From the NCBI GenBank assembly GCA_036852015.1, contig JAANDG010000263.1, positions 124,001-188,000 on the forward strand: a stretch of DNA of 64,000 bases, written 5' to 3'. The DNA comes from Pelodera strongyloides (taxonomy: Eukaryota; Nematoda; Chromadorea; Rhabditida; Rhabditidae). This document shows, in pieces, positions 1 to 13,900 of the stretch. Each line of letters opens with the position of its first letter. Position 1 is the first letter of the stretch. Made by a program: the position numbers and the translations under genes. Below the pieces are notes generated by a model, which was not told the DNA's origin, did no database searches, and saw only the letters and a program-made list of their open reading frames with translations.

Positions 1-3000
1 CAGCGAATGTCTGCTTATTTCTGAGAGTCCATATCTAGGATGCTCCTTCATTCAAAATTATACAATTAAATCATTAAATGTAAGTAAACGGTAAGACGGT
101 ACAAAATTGACCCACCTTTCCAGCTCCTGATCCGGGATCCCCGAGCTGCATCATGCGGGTAGAAATTCTGAAATACAAGCAGGTTTAGCATAGGCCGACT
201 GGCCGACACTCATGTCGTTGAATCTATCATTTACCATGTACAGTAAGCAATCCCAATCATAACTAAAATTACAGGCTTATATGTTTCTGATTTATCAGCG
301 AATAACGTGAGGATACAACAAAGGAGAAAAATAATCATAAGCGTTAATGAAATAAACACAGTAAAGTATGCCAACGGAATATTAAAAAAATTCTTATCTT
401 ATAACTAGCTAGTCTAATATTGCTGCCCATGCTCATTTATGTAATTTTAATATTTTCTAAAATATGCCCAAAAACATCTTTATTTATGAAGCACATAGCA
501 TAGAGGAAACGATGACGATACGCTATCTCTATTGTCGAAACACCAAAAGAACAGAGAAGTTTGTTGTCTGAGTTTGCCTCTGTTTCTATGGCCCTCGGGC
601 CCTCAGTGAGTGGTACACTATTTCGCAAGCGAAGAAACAATCTACTGACGAATGAAATTTCATCACGTGGTGTTTGAGTTAGGCAAAACCGCAAAACAAG
701 AATGAGCTGATATCTTGAATCTATAACATATCATGGATTTCACGTGAAAATGATTGACTTCAACTTCCTTAATCCTAATTGTTAACCTACACTATAAATC
801 GAAAATTGGTGGCATTCCTATCACAGACAGAAAAAATTCTCCTATTCTCCAGAATAACAAATACTGATACTGAATGACTACCATTTCCAGCAAATCCATC
901 TGCCACCCGCAGGCCCTACACTATATGTGAATACCACTTTATTCAGACATACAATCATCACACATAGACTTAAGCATGTAGAATCCAGGGTCCCGTTTGC
1001 TCTCGAAGTCGGGGATCTTCATTTTTAGCTCCAATCCAAGGCGGTCTCTCTTAGCCGATGTGTCCCATAGAGTGAAGTAGACGGTAGAAGACGGCACAGA
1101 AGATAATACAGAGCGAAAGGTCCGTCCTAAGGCTAGGCAAGGGGAGCGCCTTAACTTTATTCCCGACGCCGTGGCATGTTTGCAAGATGGTAGCACTGGG
1201 TGGGATTCGAACCCGGGTCGTATGGGTGAGAGACGAGAACTTTGCCAGTGAGCCACGACGCCCCTTATACCACTATAGATAATGCAGAAGGAAGGACATG
1301 AACCATGAACAAAATCATGTAGCTTTTATTGGTTAATTAATAGCGCAGGAGACCAAAGAATATAACAAAACGTAAAAATTGAACATGCTTTCGCAATTAG
1401 GTTTGCATTTTCTGACCAACCAGCTAACGACATTCGAATTAAAGCAAACATTAGCCAAAGAAAAGCAGCAAAACATGACATTACATATTACAACTATGGC
1501 GGGAACCGCACAAGGACAAATAGGAACCACACCAAGTAGATGTAGACAATTTTACACTATAAAGCAAGTGTCAAATAAGGATAGTAGACTTAAACGAGAA
1601 AAGTAAACCTTCGACTTAAACGAGAAACGCATAATAGAATAAGAGTATAACGTACCTGGCCAGAGCAGCAGTAGATTGACGAAGAGCCATTTTTCGTTGT
1701 CTCTAAAACACTCATTCATAAATTAAGACAATTTCATCGTTTTCCCATAAAACCATTCGTAACAACCGTTCAGTGGGCTATAATGCGAGAAGGCAAGCGA
1801 GAACAAGAATCAGTTGAAACAACGAACATAAAAAACACGAGTCGGTGAACCAGAGGTTTCGATTTTTTTCAAATTTCAAGACCAAAGACACCAGATACAA
1901 GATACAACCCGACGTGTGCAAGAAAAACACAATAAAGTCTTCACATATAACTCAATGATAGCATTACCTAAACAAACAAAATGAAACTCCACAAAAAGCA
2001 CGCGCACACAATCATCAAAAAATAAAAAGTAGAGGAGAATTAAACGGACGGTGCAAATGGTTAGAGAAAGCAGAGGAAGCAAGCGGTCGAAACGTACACA
2101 TAGTTGGCGTACGAGAACGAAATGTAGAACGCGCTGCAACGGGACGAACGAAAATGGTAGAGACGTAGAGGAAGCAAGCGGTTTCATATTTTATAAATTA
2201 CCACTCACATAGAGAAAACGTGGATATTTCGACATTTTATAACTAAAGTATCCATACGTACATACTGTTAAAAAAACTTGTCCTGAGTCCCAATAAGTGC
2301 ATGCGATGTACCGTATTTTTACTATGTTCTGTGATTTCTAAATTTCCACAAAATGCTCAACTTTTATTGAAAATGTACATATCGAAACATAATACAAACG
2401 TAACAATCAAAGTATAAAAGGCACTGCGGATTCGTTCAATTTATCTTCTGTACTCCAAAGAAATATAAAAAAATGTAAATAAAACAAGGATAGCTAAAAC
2501 CCGCATTAGGTTGAATAGTAGTTTTTTTACAAATCAGAAACATCATCTTTCACAAACAAAAACATTATCAAACAAATAAAAATTCCAAAAAAAAATCAAT
2601 GCATTGCAGGAAAAATAATCAATATATAAATCCATAGGCGATAAAAATAGCTCATCGATTTTTTTATGTTAGTCTAGTCAGAGACTAATTAATCGAGTTT
2701 GTTAGTCGAATAACATTATTATTAGTAGTCAAGAGTAAAAGTAAGTAAAACACAAACCGGACAGGCATTGGCAAGAAATGATGTTCAAATATAGATTCTT
2801 AAAACAACGATAGTTTATTCTTAGATAAAGACTATCAAGGTTATGAGCTCTGTTATTACCGTAAGACGTGAAAAATAAAATCAGCATAATGAGTTAGTTT
2901 ACAACGAACACAACACAGTACTTTAGCGGTACATAAAATTAAATGTGGAAAAAGTTCGCATATCTCTTTCTTATTAAATTTCAATCAGAAAAACAAATTC

Positions 3001-3127
3001 CAAATTCACTCATTACAAATTAGCATACTAAACATGCAATCTAGATGATCTAACATTCACAATGAGTTCTCAAACAATTATCACTGCAATTAGCTTTTTA
3101 ACGATGAAAAATTAGCATATATCACAA
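1..3127. other. Downstream flank of the Notch gene, no gene seen
   Basis: AT-rich sequence 3' of the Notch stop codon. Its open frames are short and have no domain motifs or consistent splice sites. The part next to 3128 is presumably the Notch 3' UTR; a TTTATT at 2812-2817 is an AATAAA signal on the minus strand and is a possible polyadenylation signal. A tRNA-like element lies at 1199-1264. Nothing else is recognised. Confidence 0.5.
1199..1264 (-). repeat. tRNA-derived SINE or decayed tRNA copy
   Basis: Read on the minus strand, this carries an A-box-like TGGCTCACTGG (1245-1255) followed about 40 bases later by a perfect B-box core GGTTCGAATCC (1203-1213). These are the two internal Pol III promoter boxes of a tRNA. 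The acceptor arms do not pair and the D arm is poor, so it is not a working tRNA. A tRNA-derived SINE head is the better reading. Similar segments lie near 6331-6405, 23768-23840 and 61975-62046. Confidence 0.5.
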
Positions 3128-3721
3128 CTATCCGGAATAGGTCTGCTGAGCAAAGCAGGCCTGTCCCTGGGGATAGTAGTCCTGGAACGATTGTCCGCCA
3201 CCGTACCCATTTTGGTATGCAAATGAGGTGTTTGCGTGGGAGTAGTATTGATCGACTGAGAAGTCATGCGGGGGCGAAGGGTGGGCGTATTCTGGGGACG
3301 GGTGCATCCACTGGCCCGCGCTCGGGGGAAACTAAAGAAACATTTGGTTTAGCTTATTTGTTTGATTGTGTGATGTGCGTTACGTCTGTCAACAGCTATG
3401 CATAATTACCACAGGCCGTACAAGCTTTAGAGTACTGTAGAATTACTACTACCGTAGGAAAAGAATTCTTACCTGACTATTACTCGGCGGTGTGAACATA
3501 GTCGACGGATCGGTGAGAATGTTCACCGGCGGTGAATCCCGGTGCACGGTCTGTTGTGTCTGTTGTTGTGACGACCCAGCCAGCGAGGCACAGGCCAAGA
3601 GACGAGAAGATACCGTACTACCATCCTGCCCGGGCGAAGGTGTCGTGCTGTAATCGCTCACGTCCGAGTGCGGCGGCGTGAGCGTCTGCACGCGGGCGGT
3701 CGCCTTCTGCTTTTGAGAGGG
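3128..3721 (-). CDS. lin-12/glp-1: Notch exons 36-37: PEST-like tail with phosphodegron
   Basis: Exons: 3473-3721 and 3128-3331 (stop TAG at 3128-3130). This cytoplasmic tail is rich in P, S, T and Q. Residues 1473-1478 read LTPPHS, matching the Cdc4/Fbw7 phosphodegron core (hydrophobic-T-P-P-x-S/E, as in cyclin E). A second FTPPSNS lies at 1535-1541. In C. elegans the Fbw7 orthologue SEL-10 drives turnover of LIN-12 through such a motif. The last exon is rich in Y, Q, G and H and contains [13 protein letters not shown]. Confidence 0.88.
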
Positions 3722-4886
3722 CTGAAAGGAGTGGTGTTAATTACACTCTAAAAACGTCCCACAATAAGTGGAATACTAAGCTACACTCGTGTTTCCGTAA
3801 ATCGTAAAGATAGCCACCTGGCTAACTTTTTAACTACTAAGTACCTTGATAGCCATAGCTCTTCTCCGTTGCTGACTGATTGTCGTTGCGGGTACGGTCA
3901 TACATGGCGGGAGTTTGAATTCCAGAGAGACGGAGCGGAGGAGGTCGGCCACGGCGTCATGGTGATTCTAAATGAGCGTTTCAATAGTATCGATCTTTAT
4001 TTTGCTCATACATCAACTTACACTACAAACTAGAAAGCACAGCTCACACTACAAACTACACCAACCTCTTGCGCAATGTCTCTGGGTGACCTGTCCTTCT
4101 GATCTGTTATCTCTGCACTCGCGCCGGCATCCAGAAGAATCTTGACCGCGTTCAGTTTTCCGTTACACGCGGCCACCCATATCGCCGTACATTCCTGAAG
4201 AAAAATCAATAATCAGCTGGAAAATCAATCAATAATTAGTTGGCGGGGCATACGGATAAGCACCACAATACATGTTATACACAACACTCAGAAAAGATAA
4301 ATGGGCAATTAGATGGGCAATTGGACTTAAATCACCAACCTGAGCGTCTTGCGCGTCTTTATTCGAGTCCTTGTCAATTAGATATTTGAGAACCTTTTCA
4401 TTGTCCATCACGGCGGCATAATGCAGAGCACTCCAACCACGGTAGCTATTGGAACCCTGAATGGGGAAATATGAAATAATGTGAATAATGACATTGAATA
4501 ATGACAATATAATCCAACAAGGCGACAACATAAGTTGTAGGTGACGTAGTATCATACTACGTAAAGGGTCAGGCTCAAAGTCAATTTGCTGAAAGTAAGT
4601 TTTCTTTTGTGTATACGCAAATACGTGTCTTATTGTGGGAGAAAATTTTGTAAACATTTAAGTAGCACCTAAACAAAATGATATGCATAAGTATAAAAGC
4701 TTATAATACAGCCTATAAAATATAATAATTCCAACCTTATTGCCCTGATTGAGTATGTCTGCCCCTGCTGCGAGAAGCATCTCTGCTACCTCGACTCCCT
4801 CGTAGTCATTCTTGGCACAGTACATCAGAGGGGTACGGTCACGATCGTCGACGTGGTCAAGCTGGAAAACAATCAATGGGTGTCCA

Positions 4887-4921
<35 letters not shown>

Positions 4922-7900
4922 TCTCTCTCTAGCTTCTCTTCTCCTTCTCTCTCTCTCGCTTTGTATAAAATATCAACTAACGAGTTCCTTGCTCCCATCC
5001 GAGTTGAGCAGTATCTCTACCATTCGCACGTCACAATTTGCTGCAGCCAAATGAAGTGCTCCCTCCTCATTCTCGTTGGTGGCATTGGTCTGGGCACCGA
5101 TCTAAACCAGAGATGGCTTAAGAAACAAAACCAACAATCTTCAAAGATACTAATACACTTTTGTGAGGAGACTACGGTAGTTCGTCGAGTGAACTCCCGG
5201 TGGGATAACTCAGCGCGTTATTCTACAAAAGACAACTTGGCATATTCTTTAGACTTTAGACCCCACCCCTTGAACTTGAAGTTAAAAAGATCTTTTTCCA
5301 AGACCTATTGGTATTCCACATAGTCTAATCACTGAACTGAACATGACAAAGAAACAAGAAATAAGAATATTGTACCGTACCTCGATAAGTTTCTCGACGA
5401 CGGGCCACATACGTGGACCACCACGGCGGACAGAGACTAGAAGGGCGGTGTCACCATCTGAAAGGGTAATTGCAGGATAATTGGAATTTCCTAATTACTA
5501 CCTAATTATTAAAGAAGAAGAGGGAGACAGACGACAGGGAGGGAGAGAGAGACGAGAGGGATAGGGAGAGAGACACACATACCATCATCCGTAGCATTAA
5601 CATCAGCTCCCGCATCGACCAGGTTCTGAATGTCTTCGAGAAGGTTCTCCACCGGCTTCTGGTTCATATTATCACAGACAAAGAGGAGCGGAGTCCGGCC
5701 ATAGGGGCCCTTTAGGTTGACGAGGTCGGCCTTGATCTGGAAAAACTATGATTATTATTTTATCAAAATATGTAAAGTAGTATACTCTGAAAAAGATAAC
5801 TCGACTTCCCGAGTAGATAAGATAAATCGACACCGGGGAGATTCGAACTGGCAATTAGCAAATTCTTTTGTTAGCTTCACGTACAGTTCGTAAAATTAGT
5901 TTACTAGAGACTAGTAGAGATCAATAAATATTAGTACAATCAGTCTATAGGTGTTATTCACTGTAGAGAGTTGTAACGTACACTGTTTAGAAGGTGTTAA
6001 AATAAAAAATAAGTAAAAATAAATACGTTTCAAGGCATCGTGAAAAGTGACGAGGTGATCAAACTCCCAGTGAGCTGGGTCAGTTTATTTTGTCTATAAA
6101 GCAAAACTAACCGGAACAGAAATAGGGTCCGCAGAAGCTGCTTGTTCGTGAAGTTCCGAAGGCTCGGGCTGCACCTTTGCTGTTACTTTTGGTACAGATA
6201 TCTAAACAAATTCATTGGATTAGCTAGAGTTTAAAACAGACAAAACAGATAAAACAACCAAACCGGATAACTTGCACCTTACACCCTTACACCTTACACT
6301 TTAGGAAGATTCCTAACTTTCGGGTGTGATGTGGTCACCTGTGGTAGGAATCGAACACTCGACGCTTGGATAGGATAGGTACTAGGCAGCTAACCACTAC
6401 ACCACCACCACCAAGGTTCTTGAAAAGCCAAAACTCACTCTCGGGTAGAAATCGTATTGATTCGGTTGGATAAAGGGAACTCCGTCCATTCTGGCTCTTT
6501 TCGTGAAAAAGTCTCCCGAATAGACGCTGAAGCGGAGATTCTGCTCGGCAAGGGCCTTTGACGCCAGCTTTTCTGAAAAAACGCCATTTTCAATTAAAAA
6601 AAACCGACACTTTCTACAAAAAAACACCAGTGAAAAAGACAATTTGTTGAAAATCGAAGCCCAATCAATAATTCTACTCAATAACGAAAGGCAATGCTAT
6701 GGAGAGGAGCCAGTTAAAAACCTTTCCTAGTAAAGCAACCATATATACTAAGCTACCGTAGTTAGAAGTCATTTAACTTAAGGTAAGGTAGCTTGCACTA
6801 ACTACTGTAACCACAAAGTGGCTCCCCCTTAGTCCAAATATTGTAGTGCTAATAAGTGCAATAAGTACCCTCGTGTTCCGTGGGCGGCATCCAGACTGGG
6901 GCGTGGATTTGCTTTCTTTTTCTCCGTTGTTGCATCATGAATAAGAGTCCAAAGACTACGGTAACGCCCATGAGGAGCACCACAAATCCCAGGAACGGGG
7001 AGCCTTGGGGAGTGGGACCCTCACTGGGACCACGTCGGGCGACCGCTTGGAACACTGGGATCCCAAGCTCACGCTCGAGCTCCTGAAATCAATGAATCAA
7101 TAATTTCAATCAATAAAGTAAAAAAGAGTGAAAATAGGTTGCAAATTCCGTTAGCAATGTCGAATAGTAGATGGAACATTTCTTAAATGAAAAATTCGAG
7201 TTGTACCTAACTTGCACCTCCATATAGAAAACACATATGAAGGTTACTTCTGGGTAATCTTTGTAAACTACTAATTCAAATAAAAATACATGATTATTAA
7301 AGTATTAAAAGCTAAAATTTGATCAAAATTTTGAAACTAAGGCCTCGATTCGAACTCCCGGGTGGTCATGGTATACATCCTTTTTCCCCGTAAAAATATA
7401 CCTCCTAAGGGCAAATTTATTTTATATACTACAATTCATGGAGCGTTCAGGACCTCACGTGCGCCACGTTACTTTTACTTGAAACTCATGACATGTCGGC
7501 CGCAAAAAGTTGTTATTTGCATGACATTATACACTGCTACTTATGCCTTATATACACTACAATCGATAGTAAAATGTCGAAAAATACGCAAGCAACTTGG
7601 CTATACTAACTACAATTATTGGGTGTTTAGGCAATTAGCAAGAAATCTAAATCACGAACTTCAAATTAGAAGTCCCGTGACTCAGATATGTAAGTTAGCA
7701 TGCGGTAGGTGGTTCTTCAAGACCACCCACGATGCTTATTAAAAATGCTTTATCGAGAACCATTACGGTTAGATGTAGAATATGTATTGAGAAACCCATG
7801 GCCAAAAAAAGCTATTAGGCCAGGACCACCCAAAAAAACGTACGCAAGGTGCTAGTTTTTGAACCTCCAGTATTATTCATTAAGAAGTCAGAAGCATATT

Positions 7901-10900
7901 CTAAACTTTTTGGTTTTCATTTTGGTCCTTACAAATTCACGTTTTTGCCTAATTTTTCTTTGCCTTATCCATCCACCAATAAAGATTTATTTATTAAACT
8001 ATGCACGTGACAGGCTGACTACTGTAGCTATACTATTTAAAAATTGACGACAGGTACTCGATTCTAAACCACGCACCTGACTGGCTACTGTAGCCGCTAG
8101 ATAACTTGCGACCGCCGAGATGTCGGAGAAGCAATTGTTGGTGCAGTGTTGCATATCGACTTCAATCCAGAGAAGCACTCCTTTTAGGGCGACAGAACGC
8201 TTCGGACGGTAGAATCCAACGAGGTTCTTAAAGATAATTATTGATTTAATGAAATAATTATTGATTTTATGTGAATTATTGATTGGGCCTGCAGTACTCT
8301 CAAGGTTCAAGGCTGAAACGTGCCTATATTACGAGTAAAGAACCATAAGTAAGCCTGAAAAATGGTAGCTTAGACACCAGTATGCTAAAAAGGGTTTCTG
8401 CATATACTACTATTTGAGGCTACATACCTGTCCTGCAGGGTACTTCACCCTCGAACCTTCCCCGTTTCCTTGAGTCCAAGCGTATACCATTGGGCCTTCT
8501 GCGTCAGTCTAAATTTAGCAAATGTGTACAGCAAATATGAGGCAATTAGGATATAATTAGCCTACCGTATATATGCAATCGCTAGTACTCTAAGCAGGTA
8601 AATATGCTACTACAGTAACTCGTCGTTGCACCCTAACCGACAGCAAAACACAATGGCGTCAAAAAGCAAAATAAGACAAACCTTGATTCTAAGCGTTGCC
8701 CTGAGGTGGTTACTCAAAGCGGAGAGAAACTCGGAAGTACGGGGAATGAATACTTCAGGGTCCACAAGAAGTACCACCATTATGTCACCAGAGAGCTGGA
8801 AATAAACAAGTAAACCGTATATAAATCACTGTTGTTTTGGTAGTGCACAGTGCTATCACAAGACAGAAACTAAACAACCACGGGCCTGCCAAATTCCGAG
8901 TTCCGCGGCGTTCTTGCTCACATTTTGTGTGCGGTGAGCGAAGCATCACCAGTCAGCACCAGTTTTGTCACGCATGGAAGTTCACTACTCTTTTCGTAAT
9001 CTTAGCTTCTAACTGTAAACCCATATATAGTAAGAAAAATAGAACCAAAGAAACCTTTTTCTCCTCTTTCTGGCTTTCGCAGTCTCCTCCATCAAAACCA
9101 CACTCAACGTTATTGCACTGCGAGTTGCAACGACCGTCGGCAAAATGATGTCTAAAAACGGTTGTCTAAGACTGACACAAATTGACGCAAATTGACACAA
9201 ATTGACACAAATTGACACAACGTGACACAAAACCGGGGAAAACGGAGGGGAGGGGGGCAAGTACCAGGATAGGATTTAGGCTAGAACCCGGACCAAGATC
9301 CAGAATAATAATGCTAGCATACCTGCAGTATTCCCCATGTGGACACTTCTTTTCAACGGATGGCTTGTCACAGTCAAAACCGTCAAAGAGACAGTGTTCG
9401 TTGTTGCAAATCTGAAAATTTGAGTAACTACCGTAATTCTGAATGATATGCTTAATCCCATAAGAATATTTATCGTAAGCGATCAAAACACACACATGCA
9501 AACACTTTTTATTTTTGAAGAATAGTTTACTATGGACCCAAATAACGCAGGATAAAGAAGGAAACATATCGCTTTGCAACCCGTTAAAGCGAAATACTGG
9601 CCGGTTTTTGAAACGTGTCGACTGCACCAGCATTCTTATGCAGCATATGCAAATGAACATAAATTTGAATAAAAAATCGAGTAAATTCGAGCAAATTAGC
9701 ATAAATACGTAAGAATACAGTTGTTCACGATAAGTTTCAAAAAGCCGGTATTAAAAACTAAAAACAAGGTGGTTTTTGGGATTTCATTTTGTTATTGTTT
9801 AATTCTACTTACCTCGTTACACTTTCCATCGTGAAATACGTGAGCGCAGTAACTTGCAGTCGGGCAACTGAAAAATACATTATTAAAAATACGTCTTGCA
9901 AGTCTACATTAAAACTGCAAAAGATTATAAACATAATTATTACATTAAACTTTTAAAAGTCTCACTTTTCATATGGTTTTCCCTGGGCCGAGCAGTCGCC
10001 CCCATCGTAGTCACAGGCAAAGAAATTGCACTTCACATCGCATACTCCATTAGAAGACTTGGAAGAACAACCAGACTGGAGACAACGGTCCCGCTCGGCG
10101 CTGAAACAGTGGTTTAAAAGCCAGGAAATAAGCCGAGGTTCGAGTCCGCCCTGTGACACGAGGCCCAAGCTTCGTGTAAAGGTATATTCGTTGTTTGTTT
10201 GTTTGTTTGTTTGTTTGTCTGTGAGTGTGTGCGCGTCTGCTACTGTTTTGTGGTTCTATTCAACAAAAATCCTACTTATTATACTTGTTAGTGGCTTTAT
10301 ATTGTCAAAACTTGCGCGATACTTGGTTGTCGTAATAAATAAATGTAATGTAATGTATTATACAACTTTTGACGGAAATTCTAATATCCCTACTGAGAAT
10401 ATACATTCTCCGTGAGAATAAACAAACCAAAATCCTCGACTATGATTATCTTGTCATTTCGTAAACTAATATTTTTCTGAATTCACTCACCGATCCGTTC
10501 CATTGTACTTGTCCACGTCCACAAACTGTTCGCAGTTCCTTCCAAAATAACCTCTCTGACACTGACAGGAATAGTCATGGATGAGGTCCACACAATGTCC
10601 ACCGTTCAAACACAAACTGAAATTCGAATTAATTGATTGATTGATTAAATAAGCATCCTGAATCCTGAGGCTCAAGTGGGTACAAAGTACAAACTTACTT
10701 AGTTGTAAGCCCACGTAAGTAACTCTCTTGCTTTCTAACTAGGATATGGTTGACGCTTGACGTTACTTGGATTTTACTTATCGCTGTATTTATTTAAATC
10801 AGGGGCACGAGAAAATCCCCGCGAAAAATTTGGATAGAATGTCCCTTTAAAAATACAGTGTAAATATAGTATACAGTTGTTCCACTATTGTGTTGAAGCG

Positions 10901-13900
10901 TTCTCATACCCACGCTTGTCACACTACGGATTAGCCTACACTCTGACAAGGAAATCTGCATATATTCTGTCGTTCCCTCTTTTTTTATAGCGCACTTCTG
11001 TCAATCTTGTATAGCTTACATCTCGTACCGCTCTCTCGCCCGCGCTCCTTTACCCGGCCCATGGGAATCGACGGGGGCGCAGTGCGGAGCGCGCCCCCTA
11101 GCCCGCGCACTAGCAGGTGTGCGCCAAGTCCAATTAAGGCTATACCACCCGCCGCGCGCCCCATCAACTAGTGAACAGACAGCCGTGGGAACGGGCTGGT
11201 TGGCTGAGGTGATATTTTGACAAGGTTAAGACTTAACCCCTACTACGATAGTGGCCAATTTACGCCGATGTTAGATGGTTATCAAGATCACCTAGAGAAG
11301 AGTTTAACCCCGCGCTAATATACGTCAAAAACTATAAAGGCTGGATACCAAAAACGAATAAGCTCGAACCCTCTCAATGCGTTAAAGCGAAATGCTAGCC
11401 CCTTTGGAAAATTTGCATATGATAAGCAAATCCTATGTATCCTATGCTAATTTTGCGCGGTCGTCCACGGCAATCGCGCAAAATTAGCATAGGATACATA
11501 GGATTTGCTTATCATATGCAAATTTTCCAAAGAGGCTGGCATTTCGCTTTAACGCTTGAGTGAATTCTTTACTAAATTCACTCCATACACTGGACTCTAA
11601 GCTCTCCTATAGTATTTTCGTATATATGCGTTACTTAAAATGGGTTACAATAAGCATAACTAATAACTTATAACCTCTCCCAGTCCCCATACAAGCGAAA
11701 ACACCTTATTGAGTCATTAAGGTTCCCCATTGTTTTCGCAAACAATGCCTTAATTATCACGTTTGTCAATTACCTGACTGGGTAATAGGCAGGTGCGTGC
11801 GCGATATCTCAGCGCGCGCAATTTCGCGCGATTAAGTAACAGTACTCGCGTCTGGCCACCCGCTGTGATAGAGAGATAAACGTGAGAAAACAATCGAGCC
11901 CATATATTGAAGTTTTACTCTAAATTAAAGTCTAAGAAGGAACGCTCAACAGTCACACACAACACATTTTCAAACTTGAATTTCGAAACAACTAGGCGAG
12001 CGATAGGGCTCCTAGCCCTTTTTTGTTTCTATAGTTTCCACTTACTTTGCACCCACATAGCCTGCACAGGTCATAAACCATTACATATAGACGTAGCTAC
12101 TAGGTAGACTACAAACTTCAAAGAGTGTATTTCATATTTTGTACTTAGTACCCACCCAGGTCTGCAGTCATCATCGTTGCGCTCGCAGTCTTTTCCACTG
12201 AAGCCCAATTTGCATACGCATTTGTACTGATTGACGTCATCAACACAAGTTGCACCATTTTTGCATGGAGACGTCGAACAATCATCGATATTTACATCGC
12301 ATCTGAAAATCGGTTACATTATTAAAGGGGTATGGCACGTGGTTTGATATATCGTAATATATGCAAATTTGTTTCATTTTGTGCCCTTCCGGCACATCTG
12401 GGCACAAACACGACAGACTGGTACCACTGAAAACTACCGAAACCAGAGGTTATATCCTTTAAAATGTTACCTTTCTCCTGTGAATCCGGCTCGGCAATGA
12501 CAATGGAAACCTCCCACGAGATCCGAGCATGTGGCATTATTCTTGCACGGAGCTGAATTCAAATACTTTATTGTAATATTCAACTTGAAAGCGAAATACC
12601 GGTCAGTTTTTGAAACGCATCGCGGACAACTGAATTCTTACGTATTTATGCTAATTTGCTCGAATGTAGCTCGATTTTTTATTCTAATTTACGTTCATTT
12701 GCATATGCTGCATAAGAATGCTGCTGTACTCTATGCGTTTCAAAAACCGGCCGGTATTTCACTTTAATAAGTTCCCATAAAACACACATCTTATTACATA
12801 AAACAAATCACAAAACATTATGCATCGTTTTATAATAGAAACTTTAAAGCGAATGTCAAGCCTGATTCACAGATATTCTATAACACGCTGTCACAACTAC
12901 CGTAGTTTACACAATTTCTCTCGCGCTCTCCTCTTTTTCTTTGCTGAAAACAAATTCAAAGCCGTGACAAGAATTGGCTACTTTGTCCGCAACGACTAAC
13001 CCTATGAAGGAGTTTTTGGAGCGTTTTGAAATTGTGTTTCTTCTTACATGAAAGTTTTGTTTATTTTTATTTTCACTGTCCTCACCTTCAAAACATAAGC
13101 TTTTTTTTGAGCCCAACATGAAAAACCGACTTGACATTCCCTTTAAAGGAGGAGGCTCGCGAGAATGAAGTGCTCAAATAGTTTCCTTTTATCGAAGTAT
13201 AATGGGTTTATCTTCCAAAAAACAAGTATTATAAGGTTCAGCGCTTTAGTTTGGAGGAATTAATTAATCTAAGAACTCGAAGTCAAATAAAATAACCTAT
13301 CGTATGCAAGGTAGACTTCAAAGCTAAACATGCAAATCTACAAGTCATTTTGCAAGCCAGCACAAAATTTGCATGCCCACTATGAAAATCAACTATTTTT
13401 TACGATCCAAAATTTTGAAAGGATTCATAGTTTTATATTGAATTACTCCTTCCAGTTAAAAGCTTTTGCATTGTAAAGCATGTTTTTCGGAACTTAATAC
13501 CATCATCTTTCGATAAAAGGAAACCATTCGAGCACTTCATTCTCGTGAGCCTCCTCCTTTAAACATTTTATCGATGACTACAGTTTTTTTTTGTTGAAAA
13601 AAGCTACACGTTCCTTATAACATAGCTACACTTATTTATAATTAATAAGCGGCAGCTGGCTTCCCTTCTCAAAATTTGCAATATTTCCCTCAAATATTTT
13701 TTTAAAAACAAATAAACACCACTAAATCTACATCAGGAAATAGACATCTGGCATAGGTCGCCGTGATTGCATCATCAGTGTTATGGATGAATCAGATGTG
13801 CATGGGAACGGAAATAAGGAAAGGAGGAAGGGAGGAAAAGAGAATGATAAAAAGAGAAAAGACGAGGATGACGGAAAAAGGAAGATCCTCCCTGGGGAAC

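Noticed and set aside
1199..1264. Considered as a true tRNA gene
   Set aside because: The A and B boxes are good, but the acceptor and D arms do not pair.
7362..7742. A 126-codon plus-strand frame in Notch intron 25
   Set aside because: No domain, no splice partner and antisense to a well-supported gene.
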